Positions 1 to 7,543 of a stretch of 64,000 bases of DNA are shown here, piece by piece. The position numbers and the translations under genes are program-made. Each line of letters begins with the position of its first letter. The stretch's first letter is position 1. The DNA lies in the NCBI RefSeq assembly GCF_007483665.1, contig NZ_VIQO01000010.1, positions 1 through 64,000 on the forward strand, given 5' to 3'. The notes beneath the pieces are model-generated. The model worked only from the letters and a program-made list of their open reading frames with translations. It was not told the origin of the DNA and ran no database searches. Source of the stretch: Catellatospora sichuanensis. GTDB taxonomy: Bacteria; Actinomycetota; Actinomycetes; Mycobacteriales; Micromonosporaceae.

Positions 1-127
1 CGCCGTCGTTGACCAGGCTGACGACCCGCTCGGAGACGTCGGCGCCGATGACCTCATGGCCCTTGGCGGCGAACTGCACCGCGAGCGGGAGGCCGATCTT
101 TCCCAGGGCAACCACACAGATCTTCAT
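1..127 (-). CDS. Nucleotide-sugar 6-dehydrogenase, N-terminus only
   Basis: Only the first 42 codons are inside the window; the gene continues past base 1. The ATG is at 127 on the minus strand. The peptide opens MKICVVALGKIGLPLA, the Rossmann NAD-binding start of the UDP-glucose/UDP-GlcNAc/UDP-ManNAc dehydrogenase family (WbpA, WecC, TuaD). Such enzymes oxidise C6 of a UDP-sugar to a uronic acid in the cytoplasm. It is divergent from the 2-epimerase at 460, and WbpB-, WbpE- and WbpD-like genes lie within 15 kb. I therefore infer the UDP-GlcNAc 6-dehydrogenase (WbpA) role, but the substrate cannot be read from this fragment. Confidence 0.8.
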   Translation of the reverse strand, partial: MKICVVALGKIGLPLAVQFAAKGHEVIGADVSERVVSLVNDG

Positions 128-369
128 CGCTGTCTTTTCTTCCTCAAGGTCACATGGCCGCAAACGGCGTATGAGCTGGTCCATCGTGCCAGGGGCCGGG
201 CTCGGCGGCAAACGGCCGGCAGGGTCCCCGCCGTCCTCGCACCGGTGGCAGTCCTCGGATTCCGGTGGAGTCTACGGTATGGCCCCGGACGGGGCCGACG
301 GTCCGCGGGCAGGCGGCCAACCCTGTGGCCTCGGCTGCTGGCCGCGGGCGGGGTCGTCATTGTCGATCT

Positions 370-398
370 TTGGCGAAGCCGGGCGGGCCACGTATCGT
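370..398 (+). promoter_or_regulatory. Candidate promoter for the 2-epimerase gene
   Basis: TTGGCG (370-375), a 17-nt spacer and TATCGT (393-398) give a good primary-sigma match. Transcription would start near 405, about 55 nt before the ATG at 460. The -35 hexamer and spacing match those before csoR (24132) and the PH-domain gene (35024). The rest of the 332-bp divergent gap (128-459) shows no gene and no strong hairpin to my eye. Confidence 0.4.
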
Positions 399-459
399 AC
401 GTGTCGGCTCGAACGCAGCCGCCCCCCAGGCGCACCTCGAACTTCAGGAGAGACCCGAC

Positions 460-1560
460 ATGAAGGTAGTCAGCATCGTCGGGGCACGTCCTCAGCTGGT
501 CAAACTCGCTCCGATCGCCGCTGCTTTCGCGAAAACGGACCACAAGCATGTGATCGTGCACACCGGCCAGCACTACGACGTCAACCTTTCCGACGTCTTC
601 TTCTCCGGCCTGGGCATCCCCGACCCGGACGTGCACCTGGGCGTCGGCTCCGGCAGCCACGGCGTGCAGACCGGCAACACGCTGGCCGCCCTCGACCCGG
701 TGCTCGCATCCGAGAGCCCCGACTGGGTGCTCGTCTACGGTGACACCAACTCGACGCTGGCCGGCGCGCTGAGCGCGGTCAAGCAGCACCTGCCGGTGGC
801 GCACCTGGAGGCGGGCCTGCGCTCGTTCAACCGCCGGATGCCCGAGGAGCACAACCGGGTCCTCACCGACCACGCGGCCGACCTGCTGCTGGCGCCGACC
901 GAGGAGGCGATGCGCCACCTTGCCGCGGAGGGTCTGGCGGCCAAGTCGGTGCTGGCCGGCGACGTGATGGTCGACGTCTGCCTGCGTATGCGCGACGCCG
1001 TGCGCGCGGGCGGGCACCCCCGTCCGCAACTGTCGCCGGGCATCGACCCCGACCAGCCGTACCTGCTGGCCACGCTGCACCGCGCGGAGAACACCGACGA
1101 CCCCCGGCTGCTGGCCGAGCTGATCGCGTCGCTGGCCGCGCTGCCCCTGCCGGTCGCGCTACTCGCCCACCCGCGGCTGGTCGCCAAGGCCGGGGAGCAG
1201 GGTCTCAAGCTCGCCCAGGGCGCGGTCCACGTGGGCACTCCGCTCGGTTACGCGGCCATGGTCGCGGCCGTGCTCGGCTCGGTCGGCGTGGTCACCGACT
1301 CGGGCGGCCTGCAGAAGGAGGCCTACCTGCTCGACCGGCCGTGCACCACGCTGCGGACCGAGACCGAGTGGATCGAGACCCTCGAGGGCGATTGGAACCG
1401 CCTCGTGCCGCGGCCGTCGGCGCTGGGAGCGCAGGAGTGGACCGACATCGCCACCCGCCCCGCCCCCGCCGCGCCGCGCGGGCTGCCCTACGGCGACGGC
1501 CGCGCGGCCGAGCGGGTGGTCGAGTTCCTCGCCGGGTGGCCGGGCAGCAGCCGGGTGTAG
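460..1560 (+). CDS. UDP-N-acetylglucosamine 2-epimerase family (WbpI/WecB-like)
   Basis: 366 aa, the usual length for non-hydrolysing UDP-HexNAc 2-epimerases (GT-B fold), which invert C2 of a UDP-N-acetyl sugar. The ATG at 460 is preceded by AGGAG at 446-450. Family signatures visible are GARPQ near residue 8, HTGQHYD near 39, a GDTNST loop, HLEAGLRS followed by PEEHNR, and TDSGGLQKEA near the C-terminus. GARPQ instead of GTRPE is what I recall for WbpI-type enzymes acting on UDP-2,3-diacetamido-glucuronic acid, and neighbouring wbpB/E/D-like genes support that. A plain UDP-GlcNAc epimerase remains possible. The 3' end overlaps the convergent glycosyltransferase by 73 bp. Confidence 0.88.
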   Translation: MKVVSIVGARPQLVKLAPIAAAFAKTDHKHVIVHTGQHYDVNLSDVFFSGLGIPDPDVHLGVGSGSHGVQTGNTLAALDPVLASESPDWVLVYGDTNSTLAGALSAVKQHLPVAHLEAGLRSFNRRMPEEHNRVLTDHAADLLLAPTEEAMRHLAAEGLAAKSVLAGDVMVDVCLRMRDAVRAGGHPRPQLSPGIDPDQPYLLATLHRAENTDDPRLLAELIASLAALPLPVALLAHPRLVAKAGEQGLKLAQGAVHVGTPLGYAAMVAAVLGSVGVVTDSGGLQKEAYLLDRPCTTLRTETEWIETLEGDWNRLVPRPSALGAQEWTDIATRPAPAAPRGLPYGDGRAAERVVEFLAGWPGSSRV

Positions 1561-3008
1561 ACCTCGTCGAGGATGCGCGCCTGCGCCTCCCACGTCCAGG
1601 TCTCCAGCAGGCCGGGCTTGTCGTACGCGGCCCGGTAGCGCTGGGGATCGGCCAGCACCGCGCTGATCGCCCGGACGTAGTCGGCCAGGTCCTCCGCGCG
1701 GAAGACCTCGCCCTGGCCCGTCGAGCGCGTGGTCTCCGCCATCATCCGCACGTCGCTGACCACCAGCGGCAGCCGGGCGTGCGAGTACTCGAAGAACTTC
1801 GTGATCAGCGCGATCTCGTGGTTGGGGAAGTGGTGGATGGGGATCACGCCGACGTCGGCGGCGGAGAGGAACCGGACCACCTGCTGGTGGTGCACGTACG
1901 GCAGGACGTGCACCCGCTCGGCGACGCCGAGTTCCCGGGCCCGGGTCTTGAGCTGCTGCATGTACGGGGCGTCGGGCCGGGGAACGACGAAGACGGCGTG
2001 CGTCCCGGCGAGCTGCGGCAGAGCCTCCACCATGATGCCCAGGCCGCGCTGCGGAGCGGCCGCGCCGCTGTAGACGGCGACCGGCGCGGTCGCGCCGATG
2101 CCGCACAGCTCCCGCAGCTCAGCGGGTGCCTCCATGGTGGCCCCGGCCTCGTCGCCGTCGGGTGCGTTGAGCACCACGTCGGGCAGGCGAGGCAGCTTGT
2201 GCTCCTGCTGCAGCAGTTCGGCCAGGCCTTCGGACACCGTCACCACGGAGTCGGCATGTGAGGCGTACATCCGCTCGTGCGCGATCTGCGCGGGATGCCA
2301 GCGCGGGTTGTCCATCCACGGGTTGATGCCGGGCAGGAATTCGTGCGCGTCCCAGACGAGCTTCACCGGCCGACCGGCGGCGCGGGCGCGGGCTGCGGCG
2401 CGCGCGCCCACCCCGAGCATCCGGAAGTCGTTGGCGTGGATCAGATCGGGCCGCAGGGAGTCGATCACCGGGCCGTAGACGCGCTCGAAGTGCCACAGCT
2501 GCGGGTCGAGCCGGCGCCAGGCGCGGTCGCCCAGCACCCCCGACAGCACCACCAGGCACAGCCGGTCCCAGCCGCGCCGAGCGTCGCGACGGGTCCGCTG
2601 GACGGCGGCCCGTGCACCGCCCACGGGGCGCGGCGTCGGCGCCTTGGCCGGGGCCGCCGGGGTGGCGGCCTGGCCGGCCGGCGGCGTCGCGGCCGGCGTC
2701 GGGGCCTTGGCGCGGCTCTTCAGACGGGACAGCCGCCGTTTGAGCCAGCCTCGGGCACGCTGGGAGAGCTTGCGGGGCTGCGGCATCGGCAGCAGGCGCA
2801 CCTGGGCGTCGCCTTCAGCCCAGGTGACGGGCTTCGCGCCGGGCGCCCGGCCGAGCAGGACGACGTCCCAGCCGGCCTCGGCCGCCGAGCGTGCCGACTT
2901 CTGGACCCGGGAATCGCCCTTGACGCCGTTGTCGACCAGCATCACCACTCGGCCGCGAGCTGCACCGACCTCTGCGACGTCGTCCATCCGCATGATCGCC
3001 ACGTCCAT
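1488..3008 (-). CDS. Glycosyltransferase family 4 (GT-B fold)
   Basis: 506 aa, cytoplasmic, no clear membrane segment. The N-domain begins around residue 20 with a Rossmann strand and GDSRVQK, then a Pro/Ala-rich linker near 105-130. IHANDF near 200 and DAHEF near 223 follow. The C-domain carries the nucleotide-sugar motif KFFEYSHARLPLV, with the donor-binding Glu. The first half of the fusion protein at 7544-10042 shares GDSRVQK, LIHAND, DAHE and the EY-HARLPLV block, so the two are paralogues. The start is uncertain: in-frame ATGs lie at 3008, 2993 and 2987, none with a strong ribosome site. It probably adds a sugar to the lipid-linked repeat unit; donor and acceptor are unknown. Confidence 0.82.
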   Translation of the reverse strand: MDVAIMRMDDVAEVGAARGRVVMLVDNGVKGDSRVQKSARSAAEAGWDVVLLGRAPGAKPVTWAEGDAQVRLLPMPQPRKLSQRARGWLKRRLSRLKSRAKAPTPAATPPAGQAATPAAPAKAPTPRPVGGARAAVQRTRRDARRGWDRLCLVVLSGVLGDRAWRRLDPQLWHFERVYGPVIDSLRPDLIHANDFRMLGVGARAAARARAAGRPVKLVWDAHEFLPGINPWMDNPRWHPAQIAHERMYASHADSVVTVSEGLAELLQQEHKLPRLPDVVLNAPDGDEAGATMEAPAELRELCGIGATAPVAVYSGAAAPQRGLGIMVEALPQLAGTHAVFVVPRPDAPYMQQLKTRARELGVAERVHVLPYVHHQQVVRFLSAADVGVIPIHHFPNHEIALITKFFEYSHARLPLVVSDVRMMAETTRSTGQGEVFRAEDLADYVRAISAVLADPQRYRAAYDKPGLLETWTWEAQARILDEVYTRLLPGHPARNSTTRSAARPSP

Positions 3009-3104
3009 GTTCCATCGACGGCAAGACGCTGAGGAGTGTACGTCACATCGGCGCCACGACAGATCTTGGTGCTCGACGCAGTCTGCCCGGCGAGCGCCGC
3101 CCGG

Positions 3105-4271
3105 TCAGGCTGCCGCCTCGACCAGCTGTCGGTCGCCGCTGTCGGCCGGCGGTGCGGGGTCCGGTTCCGGCGTTCGGGTCTGGCCCATCCGGTGCACGGC
3201 CAGGGCGATCATGAGTAGGCAGGCGGGCACGATCGGGTACAGGTAGCGCTGCGCCGTCATGGTCCCGTTCAGCAGGTTGAAGGCGAAGCTGCTGAGAAGC
3301 CCGCCGAAGTACACGCCGGCGGCTTCGGACCGCCACAGGAAGAAACCGGCCGCGAGAGCCGCGGCCCACAGCAGGAGTCCGGCGACGTTGACGCGATACG
3401 ACCAGATCTCCGCGCCCAGCGTCTCCCAGGCGAGGTTGGGCAGATTGAGCAGCGCACCCCGGGGGTTGCCCGCGTAGCCGGTGTTGATGGTGAACTGGCG
3501 CAGCGCGTTGAACGGCGCGATCACCATCATCGTGACCTGGGCGGCCAGCCCGATGCCGAGCGCCGTCAGGGCGGGCGCGAACCAGTCGGTGCGAATCCTG
3601 CGGTGCCGGATCGCCGACCAGAGCCAGCCCCCGAGCACCATCGCGACCGGGACCACCGTCATCTGCCGGGTGAAGGTGAGCAGCACGATGACAGCCGCGA
3701 TACCCACCAGGTTCGAGCGTGCCACCGGGCCGCGGAAAGGCAGCTGGTACAGCAGAACCGCGATGAACAGGACGCAGAGCGTCTCGGTGTAGATACCGGT
3801 CGAATAGAACCAGAACTGGTTGGTGGTCATCAGCAGGACCACCAACGCGGTCGCGAGGGTCGGCGAGCAGAACCGGGCGAAGAAGCGCAGCAGCAGCACG
3901 ATCGTGATCAGGCCGCAGATCGCGGGGACGACGTACATCCCGCTCGGTCCCATGAGCCAGACGAACGGTGTGGACAGCCATACGTACACCACGCGTGGCT
4001 TGATGAGGTCGTAGAAACCCGGGTTGCTGTAACCGCGGTCGAGCCGCCAGATGTTCGGATCGTTGAAGTAGGCGCCGGTCAGATCGATGGCGTCGGCGTA
4101 CGGGTGGCCGGCGCTCATCATCGTCATCGACGTGTAGTACAGCGAGTCGCCGAACCACATCTTCAGGTTCTCGTGCGTGAACCAGTAGACCAGCACGTAC
4201 ATCACGAACGCGACGGCCCAGAAGCGTCCCGGAACGCCGCCGGCCACGGCGGTTGCCCAACGTCTCATCAT
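3105..4271 (-). CDS. Polytopic membrane glycosyltransferase-like protein (GT-C type)
   Basis: 388 aa with about nine or ten hydrophobic segments and a charged C-terminal tail of about 25 residues rich in Pro and Asp. The start ATG overlaps the stop of the upstream GtrA-like gene (ATGA at 4268-4271), so the two are translationally coupled. The layout, with a large first outer loop containing acidic residues (FGDSLYY, DLTGAYFNDPN), fits GT-C enzymes that use polyprenyl-phosphate sugars on the outer membrane face. With the GtrA-like protein and the nearby GT2, it would form a three-component lipid-linked sugar transfer set. That arrangement is inferred from context; no specific family name is claimed. 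Confidence 0.72.
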   Translation of the reverse strand: MMRRWATAVAGGVPGRFWAVAFVMYVLVYWFTHENLKMWFGDSLYYTSMTMMSAGHPYADAIDLTGAYFNDPNIWRLDRGYSNPGFYDLIKPRVVYVWLSTPFVWLMGPSGMYVVPAICGLITIVLLLRFFARFCSPTLATALVVLLMTTNQFWFYSTGIYTETLCVLFIAVLLYQLPFRGPVARSNLVGIAAVIVLLTFTRQMTVVPVAMVLGGWLWSAIRHRRIRTDWFAPALTALGIGLAAQVTMMVIAPFNALRQFTINTGYAGNPRGALLNLPNLAWETLGAEIWSYRVNVAGLLLWAAALAAGFFLWRSEAAGVYFGGLLSSFAFNLLNGTMTAQRYLYPIVPACLLMIALAVHRMGQTRTPEPDPAPPADSGDRQLVEAAA

Positions 4272-4681
4272 GAATGCCCCCCGACAAGCCGCCCGGCGAA
4301 GACCCAGTGCCGGTATGCGAAGTAGTTGCCCACGGCGATGACCACCACGGCGAAGGTCTTGGCCGCCAGGTAGTTCATGCCGATGCCGGTGAGACCCAGC
4401 ACCAGCACCAGCGTCAGCAGATAGTTGGCGATGACGAGTAGCACATATCGGACCAACTGCGCGGAAAACGGATTGCCCTGTCCGGCCGAAGGAAAGACCA
4501 TGCTGCGGTTCAAGCCGAAATTGACGACGAAGGCGCCGAGGAAAGCGAGCGTGGCGGCCAAACCCAGCGGCACCGACAGCACACCGTGCAGGAGCCAGAG
4601 TCCACCGGCGTCGGTGACATAGCTCAGCCCGCCGACGGTGAGATAGCGCACAGCGCTGTGGCGAAAGAAATGCCTGATCAC
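4268..4681 (-). CDS. GtrA-like membrane protein
   Basis: 137 aa, four predicted membrane segments, typical of the GtrA/DPMS-associated family thought to help flip polyprenyl-phosphate-linked sugars. Visible family features are RYLTVGGLSYVTD near the N-terminus, NFGLNRSMVF in the middle and GNYFAYRHWVF at the C-terminus. I chose GTG at 4681 because GCAGGAG (4688-4694) sits six bases upstream; longer in-frame starts add an unrelated Arg/Pro-rich stretch. It is divergent from the GT2 at 4851 and coupled to the downstream GT-C gene by ATGA. Confidence 0.85.
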   Translation of the reverse strand: MIRHFFRHSAVRYLTVGGLSYVTDAGGLWLLHGVLSVPLGLAATLAFLGAFVVNFGLNRSMVFPSAGQGNPFSAQLVRYVLLVIANYLLTLVLVLGLTGIGMNYLAAKTFAVVVIAVGNYFAYRHWVFAGRLVGGHS

Positions 4682-4850
4682 TGCGGACTCCTGCGGCAGG
4701 CGCCGGTCGAAACGCCGGTCTCGCCGGCTGCTGGGGATGGGGCGCTGTGTTCCCGGAAACGGTGGGTACCCAGGCTGCGCGGGCCACTGTAGCATGGCGG
4801 CCGGTCGGGGCTACTCGGCGAAAATCGTTGCCGTGGCTGAGGAGTGGGCT

Positions 4851-5831
4851 GTGTACAAGGAACTCGTCGTCGCCGTTGTGGTGCCTGCACACAACGAACA
4901 AGCCCTGATTGCGACGACTATCAGCACTATGCCCGATTTCGTGGATCACATCATCGTGGTCGACGACTGCAGCACCGACGAGACGTCGCAGCGGGCCCGT
5001 TCGGTCGGTGACCCGCGGGTGACGCTGATCCGCCACGAGCGCAACACCGGCGTCGGCGGGTCGATCCTCGACGGTCACCGACTGGCGCTGGAGCTCAAGG
5101 CGGACGTGAGCGTGGTCATGGCGGGCGACGCCCAGATGGATCCGGCGCACCTGCCCCGCCTGCTCGACCCGATCGCCGCGGACGACGTCGAGTTCACCAA
5201 GGCGAACCGGTTCTACTCGCGCAACTCCTTCCAGGGAATGCCGAAGTTGCGGGTGTTCGGCAGCGTCATCCTGTCGTTCATGACGAAGGCGGCATCCGGT
5301 TACTGGCACCTGTTCGATCCGCAGAACGGATACACGGCCATCTCCCGCGACGCCCTGGAGCGCATCGACCTGGACTCGATCGCCCAGCGCTACGAGTTCG
5401 AGAACGATCTCCTGATCAACCTGAACATCGCCGACGTGCGCGCGAAGGACGTGCCGGTGCCCGCCCGCTACGGCACCGAGGTCTCCGGGATGAAGCTGCA
5501 CAAGGTGATCCCGCGCATCTCCTGGCTGCTGTGGCGTGGCTTCTGGCGCCGCATGGTGGTCAAGCACGTGCTGCGCTCGTTCTCCCCCATCGCGCTGCTC
5601 TTCCTCAGCGGGTCGGCGCTGCTGACCGTCGGCGGCCTCATCGGTGCATACATCACCGTCGTCCGGTTCTTCGACGGAGTCACCCCGAGCGCGGGCACCG
5701 TGCTGCTCGCGGTCGCGCCCTGCCTCGTCGGCATTCATCTCGTGGTGAACTCGCTGCTGCTGGACATCCAGGAAGCGCCCGACCACCCCAGCCGGACGGG
5801 ACCTCAGGCCCGCGCCGCGCGCGAGCGCTGA
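4851..5831 (+). CDS. Glycosyltransferase family 2, polyprenyl-phosphate sugar synthase type
   Basis: 326 aa. The N-terminal GT-A domain has VVVPAHNE near residue 10, VDDCSTDET near 38 and an acidic metal site, GDAQMD, near 92. Two C-terminal hydrophobic segments (about 245-275 and 285-310) anchor it, as in DPM-synthase/ArnC-like enzymes that load a sugar from a nucleotide donor onto polyprenyl phosphate. GTG at 4851 follows GAGGAG (4839-4844) with six bases between. It is divergent from the GtrA-like gene, and the two likely cooperate. The sugar is unknown. Confidence 0.85.
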   Translation: MYKELVVAVVVPAHNEQALIATTISTMPDFVDHIIVVDDCSTDETSQRARSVGDPRVTLIRHERNTGVGGSILDGHRLALELKADVSVVMAGDAQMDPAHLPRLLDPIAADDVEFTKANRFYSRNSFQGMPKLRVFGSVILSFMTKAASGYWHLFDPQNGYTAISRDALERIDLDSIAQRYEFENDLLINLNIADVRAKDVPVPARYGTEVSGMKLHKVIPRISWLLWRGFWRRMVVKHVLRSFSPIALLFLSGSALLTVGGLIGAYITVVRFFDGVTPSAGTVLLAVAPCLVGIHLVVNSLLLDIQEAPDHPSRTGPQARAARER

Positions 5832-5833
5832 AC

Positions 5834-5848
5834 GCCCGCCGCGCGGGC
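5834..5848. terminator. Short GC hairpin between convergent genes
   Basis: GCCCGC, a 3-nt loop, then GCGGGC in the 24-bp gap between the stops of the GT2 and the dimethylformamidase-like gene. It is short and has no U-tract; the position is the main argument. Confidence 0.35.
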
Positions 5849-5855
5849 CGAGGGG

Positions 5856-7388
5856 TCAGGCACGAGGGGATCGCCGGTTCGCCACGACCCGATCCAGCAG
5901 GTTCGCCGTGACGCGGCGGATCCTCGGATCACCCTGCGGCGACAGGAATCGCGGCCAGAACAGTGACGCCGCGGCGAAGACCAGGGCGCCGTTCGCCGTC
6001 TCGATGAGACTGGTGTTCTGCATCCTGATCTCGCCGCCGACGATGAAATACGGCGAGGACGACAGCACCTGCTGCGGCCCGTCAGGCAGGTCCGGATCCA
6101 CCCCGTCGGCTTCGCCGGCGACCAGATCGTCGATCGTGTCGCCGTCGCGCACCCCGGTCCCGGCCCAGAACCAGTGGTCCTGGCCCCGCACCACGAGCGG
6201 CGCCGGGGCGACCGGAATCCCGTTGAACTGCACACCCAGCAGGCGCTGCTCCGGATCGCCCGGGCCGGCCTCGTCGCGCCAGCGGCAGGTGCGGTCCGCC
6301 CGCTCGCCCGGCTCGTCGCCTCTCGACTTGTAGCAGGTGAGCAACCGTCCCGTCCGCCCGTCCGTCGCCTCGGGCAGACGCACGTGCCAGTAGACGTTGT
6401 TGGCGGACAGGAAGACCAGGCTCGTCCCGGCGGCCGGCGCCGCCGTCGCGTGCTGCCGCATCTCCCGCGACCAGTACTCGTCGTGGCCGGGGAAGACCAG
6501 GCCCGCGTAGCGGGTGGGGTCGATCCGCCCGGCGTGCAGGTCCTGGGATGTGGCGTAGACGAGGTCGTAACCGGCCTCCTCCGCCCACGACGCGAAGGTC
6601 CAGTCCAGTTCCACGTTCGCCGGCCTGCCCGCGTTGGCGTACGGCCGGTCGAAGGAGACCTCCACGGCACGTGAGTCGGGGTCGAGCCCCCTCGTGGGCG
6701 GCGCTCCCGCGGTCGCGGCCTTCAGCGCGTAACCGTAGTAGAGGCTCTTGCCCTTGCGCTGATCCTTCGGCCAGAGGTTGTACGCCTGGTACGTGGTGGT
6801 CGGGACCACCACGCACAGCTCGGCCGGACGGTCGTCGTCGCGCACCACGAAGGGCACGTAGCTGCGCCGGCCGTCCTCCCTGGTGAGCACGGCGAGATAG
6901 TGGCCGGACATCCAGTCCTCCGGGATGGTCAATCCCCAGGACGCGGGCCAGTCGCACACGATCGTGCCGGAGCCCGGCTGCGGTGCGGGGACCACCTGCG
7001 TCACGCCGTCCAGCATGGGGCTGGTGGTTGCCAGGCCCGCGCCCGCGGTGCCGTAGTAGCCCATGCGGTAGACCTTCACCTGGTACCGGCCGGGATCGGC
7101 GACGGAGACGTGGAAGTCGATCCGCTCGCCGACGTTCACGCTCGTCGCCGAGGCGTACCCGGTGATGTCGAGCCGCTTGTCGGAGGACGCCCGGATGCCC
7201 GGGCTGGTCATCTTCCAGCCGTCGTCGGCGACCGCCTTGCGCTTCCGGCTGGCGGGGGCCGGCGCAGGGCCGGCGGCGGCACGGCCGCCCGGGAAACGGA
7301 TGCCCGGCCAGCCGGTGGCCCAGACGGTTCCGCCTGCCAGGCCCGTGGCCAGTGCCGCCAGCAGGGCGCGACGCCGGAACTGGGACAT
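5856..7388 (-). CDS. Secreted N,N-dimethylformamidase large-subunit-like protein
   Basis: 510 aa. It begins MSQFRRRALLAALATG, a twin-arginine-like signal with a hydrophobic core, so it is probably exported. The body resembles the DMFase beta-subunit-like domain seen in many actinobacterial polysaccharide loci: an Ig-like N-terminal part (about 60-180) and a larger part with TTTYQAYN near 210, GHDEYWS near 310 and repeated Trp/Tyr-rich strands. DMFase itself hydrolyses formamides; the role of these extracellular relatives is not known. The same-strand glycosyltransferase fusion lies 155 bp upstream with a terminator between them, so it may have its own promoter. Confidence 0.75.
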   Translation of the reverse strand: MSQFRRRALLAALATGLAGGTVWATGWPGIRFPGGRAAAGPAPAPASRKRKAVADDGWKMTSPGIRASSDKRLDITGYASATSVNVGERIDFHVSVADPGRYQVKVYRMGYYGTAGAGLATTSPMLDGVTQVVPAPQPGSGTIVCDWPASWGLTIPEDWMSGHYLAVLTREDGRRSYVPFVVRDDDRPAELCVVVPTTTYQAYNLWPKDQRKGKSLYYGYALKAATAGAPPTRGLDPDSRAVEVSFDRPYANAGRPANVELDWTFASWAEEAGYDLVYATSQDLHAGRIDPTRYAGLVFPGHDEYWSREMRQHATAAPAAGTSLVFLSANNVYWHVRLPEATDGRTGRLLTCYKSRGDEPGERADRTCRWRDEAGPGDPEQRLLGVQFNGIPVAPAPLVVRGQDHWFWAGTGVRDGDTIDDLVAGEADGVDPDLPDGPQQVLSSSPYFIVGGEIRMQNTSLIETANGALVFAAASLFWPRFLSPQGDPRIRRVTANLLDRVVANRRSPRA

Positions 7389-7492
7389 GGGGGTGCTCCT
7401 GCCGTGGGGGGCGACATGGTGGTGTGGCTGGGGGGATGGTAGCCGTCTGTGGGCCGGCGGTGGGGGTGCCCGACGACCACCCCCCGAACGGC

Positions 7493-7527
7493 CGCGGCCC
7501 GGTGGCGAGGTGCGCCACCGGGCCGCG
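7493..7527 (-). terminator. Strong hairpin terminator after the glycosyltransferase fusion
   Basis: A perfect 15-bp stem (7493-7507 with 7513-7527) and 5-nt loop lie 17 bp beyond the stop of the gene ending at 7544. There is no U-run, as is common in high-GC actinobacteria. Confidence 0.7.
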
Positions 7528-7543
7528 ACTTCCGGCCGATGTG

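Noticed and set aside
4272-5786. Long N-terminal extension of the GT-C-like membrane protein
   Set aside because: The upstream frame is antisense to the GT2 and overlaps the GtrA-like gene. The ATGA junction at 4268-4271 marks the true start.
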